Shown here: positions 4,760 through 5,170 of the stretch, one piece after another
Numbering within the stretch: position 1 is the stretch's first letter
Layout: each line of letters opens with the position of its first letter
NCBI GenBank assembly: GCA_944325475.1
Contig: CALVAF010000159.1
Coordinates: 1-5,170 of the forward strand
Source of the DNA: an uncultured Helicobacter sp.
Lineage (GTDB): Bacteria > Campylobacterota > Campylobacteria > Campylobacterales > Helicobacteraceae
DNA: 5,170 nucleotides
Direction of reading: 5' to 3'
The notes under the pieces: model-generated
What the model saw: the letters and a program-made list of their open reading frames with translations, nothing else
What the model was told of the DNA's origin: nothing
Database searches by the model: none
Position numbers and translations under genes: made by a program

Positions 4760-5170
4760 ATGTGGTTTTTATTTTCCCCAAGTGAGAAAAAACAGCGTCA
4801 TCATACCTCTGAAATCCCAAACAAAGCGGGATTTCATCAAAGCTTCTTAGCTCAAAATTTGCAGGAAGTTTTAGAAAAATACACAAATTACCTAAAAACT
4901 AGCGATGATTTGGCGCTCCAAAAGCTCTTTGGCACTAAACATATTAACCTTGAAGAACTCGCCCTAGCACAAAATCTCTTTAAATCACCCCTTGTGGATT
5001 CCATTTTGCGTTATAGTGGTGTTGCTTATGAAGCTTTGGACTTTGAATCATTAAATCAAAAATCACAAAATTACCTCAAAGAGAAGGTTTTGATTTTTTC
5101 TAATCTTTTTGGGATTTTAAGAGCAAATGATAAGATCCCTTATTATGATTTGAAGCAAGGTGAGAGATTT
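4760..5170 (+). CDS. yaaA: YaaA-family peroxide stress protein (partial, 3' end outside window)
   Basis: The first 137 residues are open to the window edge; the family is about 250 residues long, so roughly half is present. Family hallmarks are the N-terminal MWFLFSPSEKK (E. coli has MLILISPAKT), a helical segment, YSGVAYEALDFESL at 85-98 (E. coli KGDVYTGLQAETF), and LIFSNLFGILRANDKIPYYDL at 111-131 (E. coli LSGLYGVLRPLDLMQPYRL). In E. coli YaaA, under OxyR control, lowers intracellular free iron during hydrogen peroxide stress and so limits Fenton damage to DNA and proteins; its biochemical activity is less settled. The ATG is preceded by an in-frame TAA, so no earlier start exists, and the ribosome site is weak (TAAG). 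It follows glnA by 30 nt with no clear terminator, so it may be transcribed from the glnA promoter. Confidence 0.9.
   Translation, partial: MWFLFSPSEKKQRHHTSEIPNKAGFHQSFLAQNLQEVLEKYTNYLKTSDDLALQKLFGTKHINLEELALAQNLFKSPLVDSILRYSGVAYEALDFESLNQKSQNYLKEKVLIFSNLFGILRANDKIPYYDLKQGERF

Noticed and set aside
4449..4850. 133-codon open frame on the plus strand across the end of glnA and the start of yaaA
   Set aside because: It overlaps two genes with clear family matches in other frames and shows no domain of its own.

Overview
The window looks like chromosomal DNA from a low-GC Campylobacterota species, most likely a non-pylori Helicobacter. The strongest clue is the complete glutamine synthetase gene. 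Along its whole length its protein closely follows what I recall of H. pylori GlnA, including the Phe at the position that is an adenylylated Tyr in enteric bacteria. The AT-rich intergenic DNA and compact gene packing also fit. The species assignment is an inference.

Left part (1-2993, minus strand): one tightly packed operon of six visible genes, read right to left. The order is a small protein with an HMA_2-like domain (GTG start), a ferritin-like four-helix protein, a short membrane protein with a Lys/Arg-rich tail, a MamC-like small membrane protein, a YtxH-like membrane protein with an Asn/Pro-rich N-terminus, and a P1B-type metal ATPase that runs off the left edge. Gaps are 11, 2 and 10 nt, then a 4-nt ATGA overlap, then 2 nt. 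This set matches a ferrosome (fez) operon, the locus for membrane-bounded iron storage organelles described in Desulfovibrio magneticus, Rhodopseudomonas palustris, Shewanella putrefaciens and Clostridioides difficile. The ATPase would be FezB, and the other five would be membrane-shaping, scaffold or iron-handling partners. Finding this in a Helicobacter is the main discovery candidate here.

Middle (2994-3292): a 299-nt AT-rich divergent intergenic region. It holds candidate promoters in both directions and a perfect 6-1-6 palindrome (ATTGTA-A-TACAAT) that could be an operator or a pair of overlapping -10 boxes. No RNA gene is recognisable.

Right part (3293-5170, plus strand): glnA (glutamine synthetase type I), then after 30 nt the first 137 codons of a yaaA-family gene (peroxide stress, limits intracellular free iron), cut by the right edge. 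There is no convincing terminator between them, so they may be co-transcribed. The fez-like operon and yaaA would both reduce the harm done by free iron, one by storage and one during peroxide stress, though no direct link is shown. No insertion sequence, CRISPR array, tRNA or rRNA was seen.
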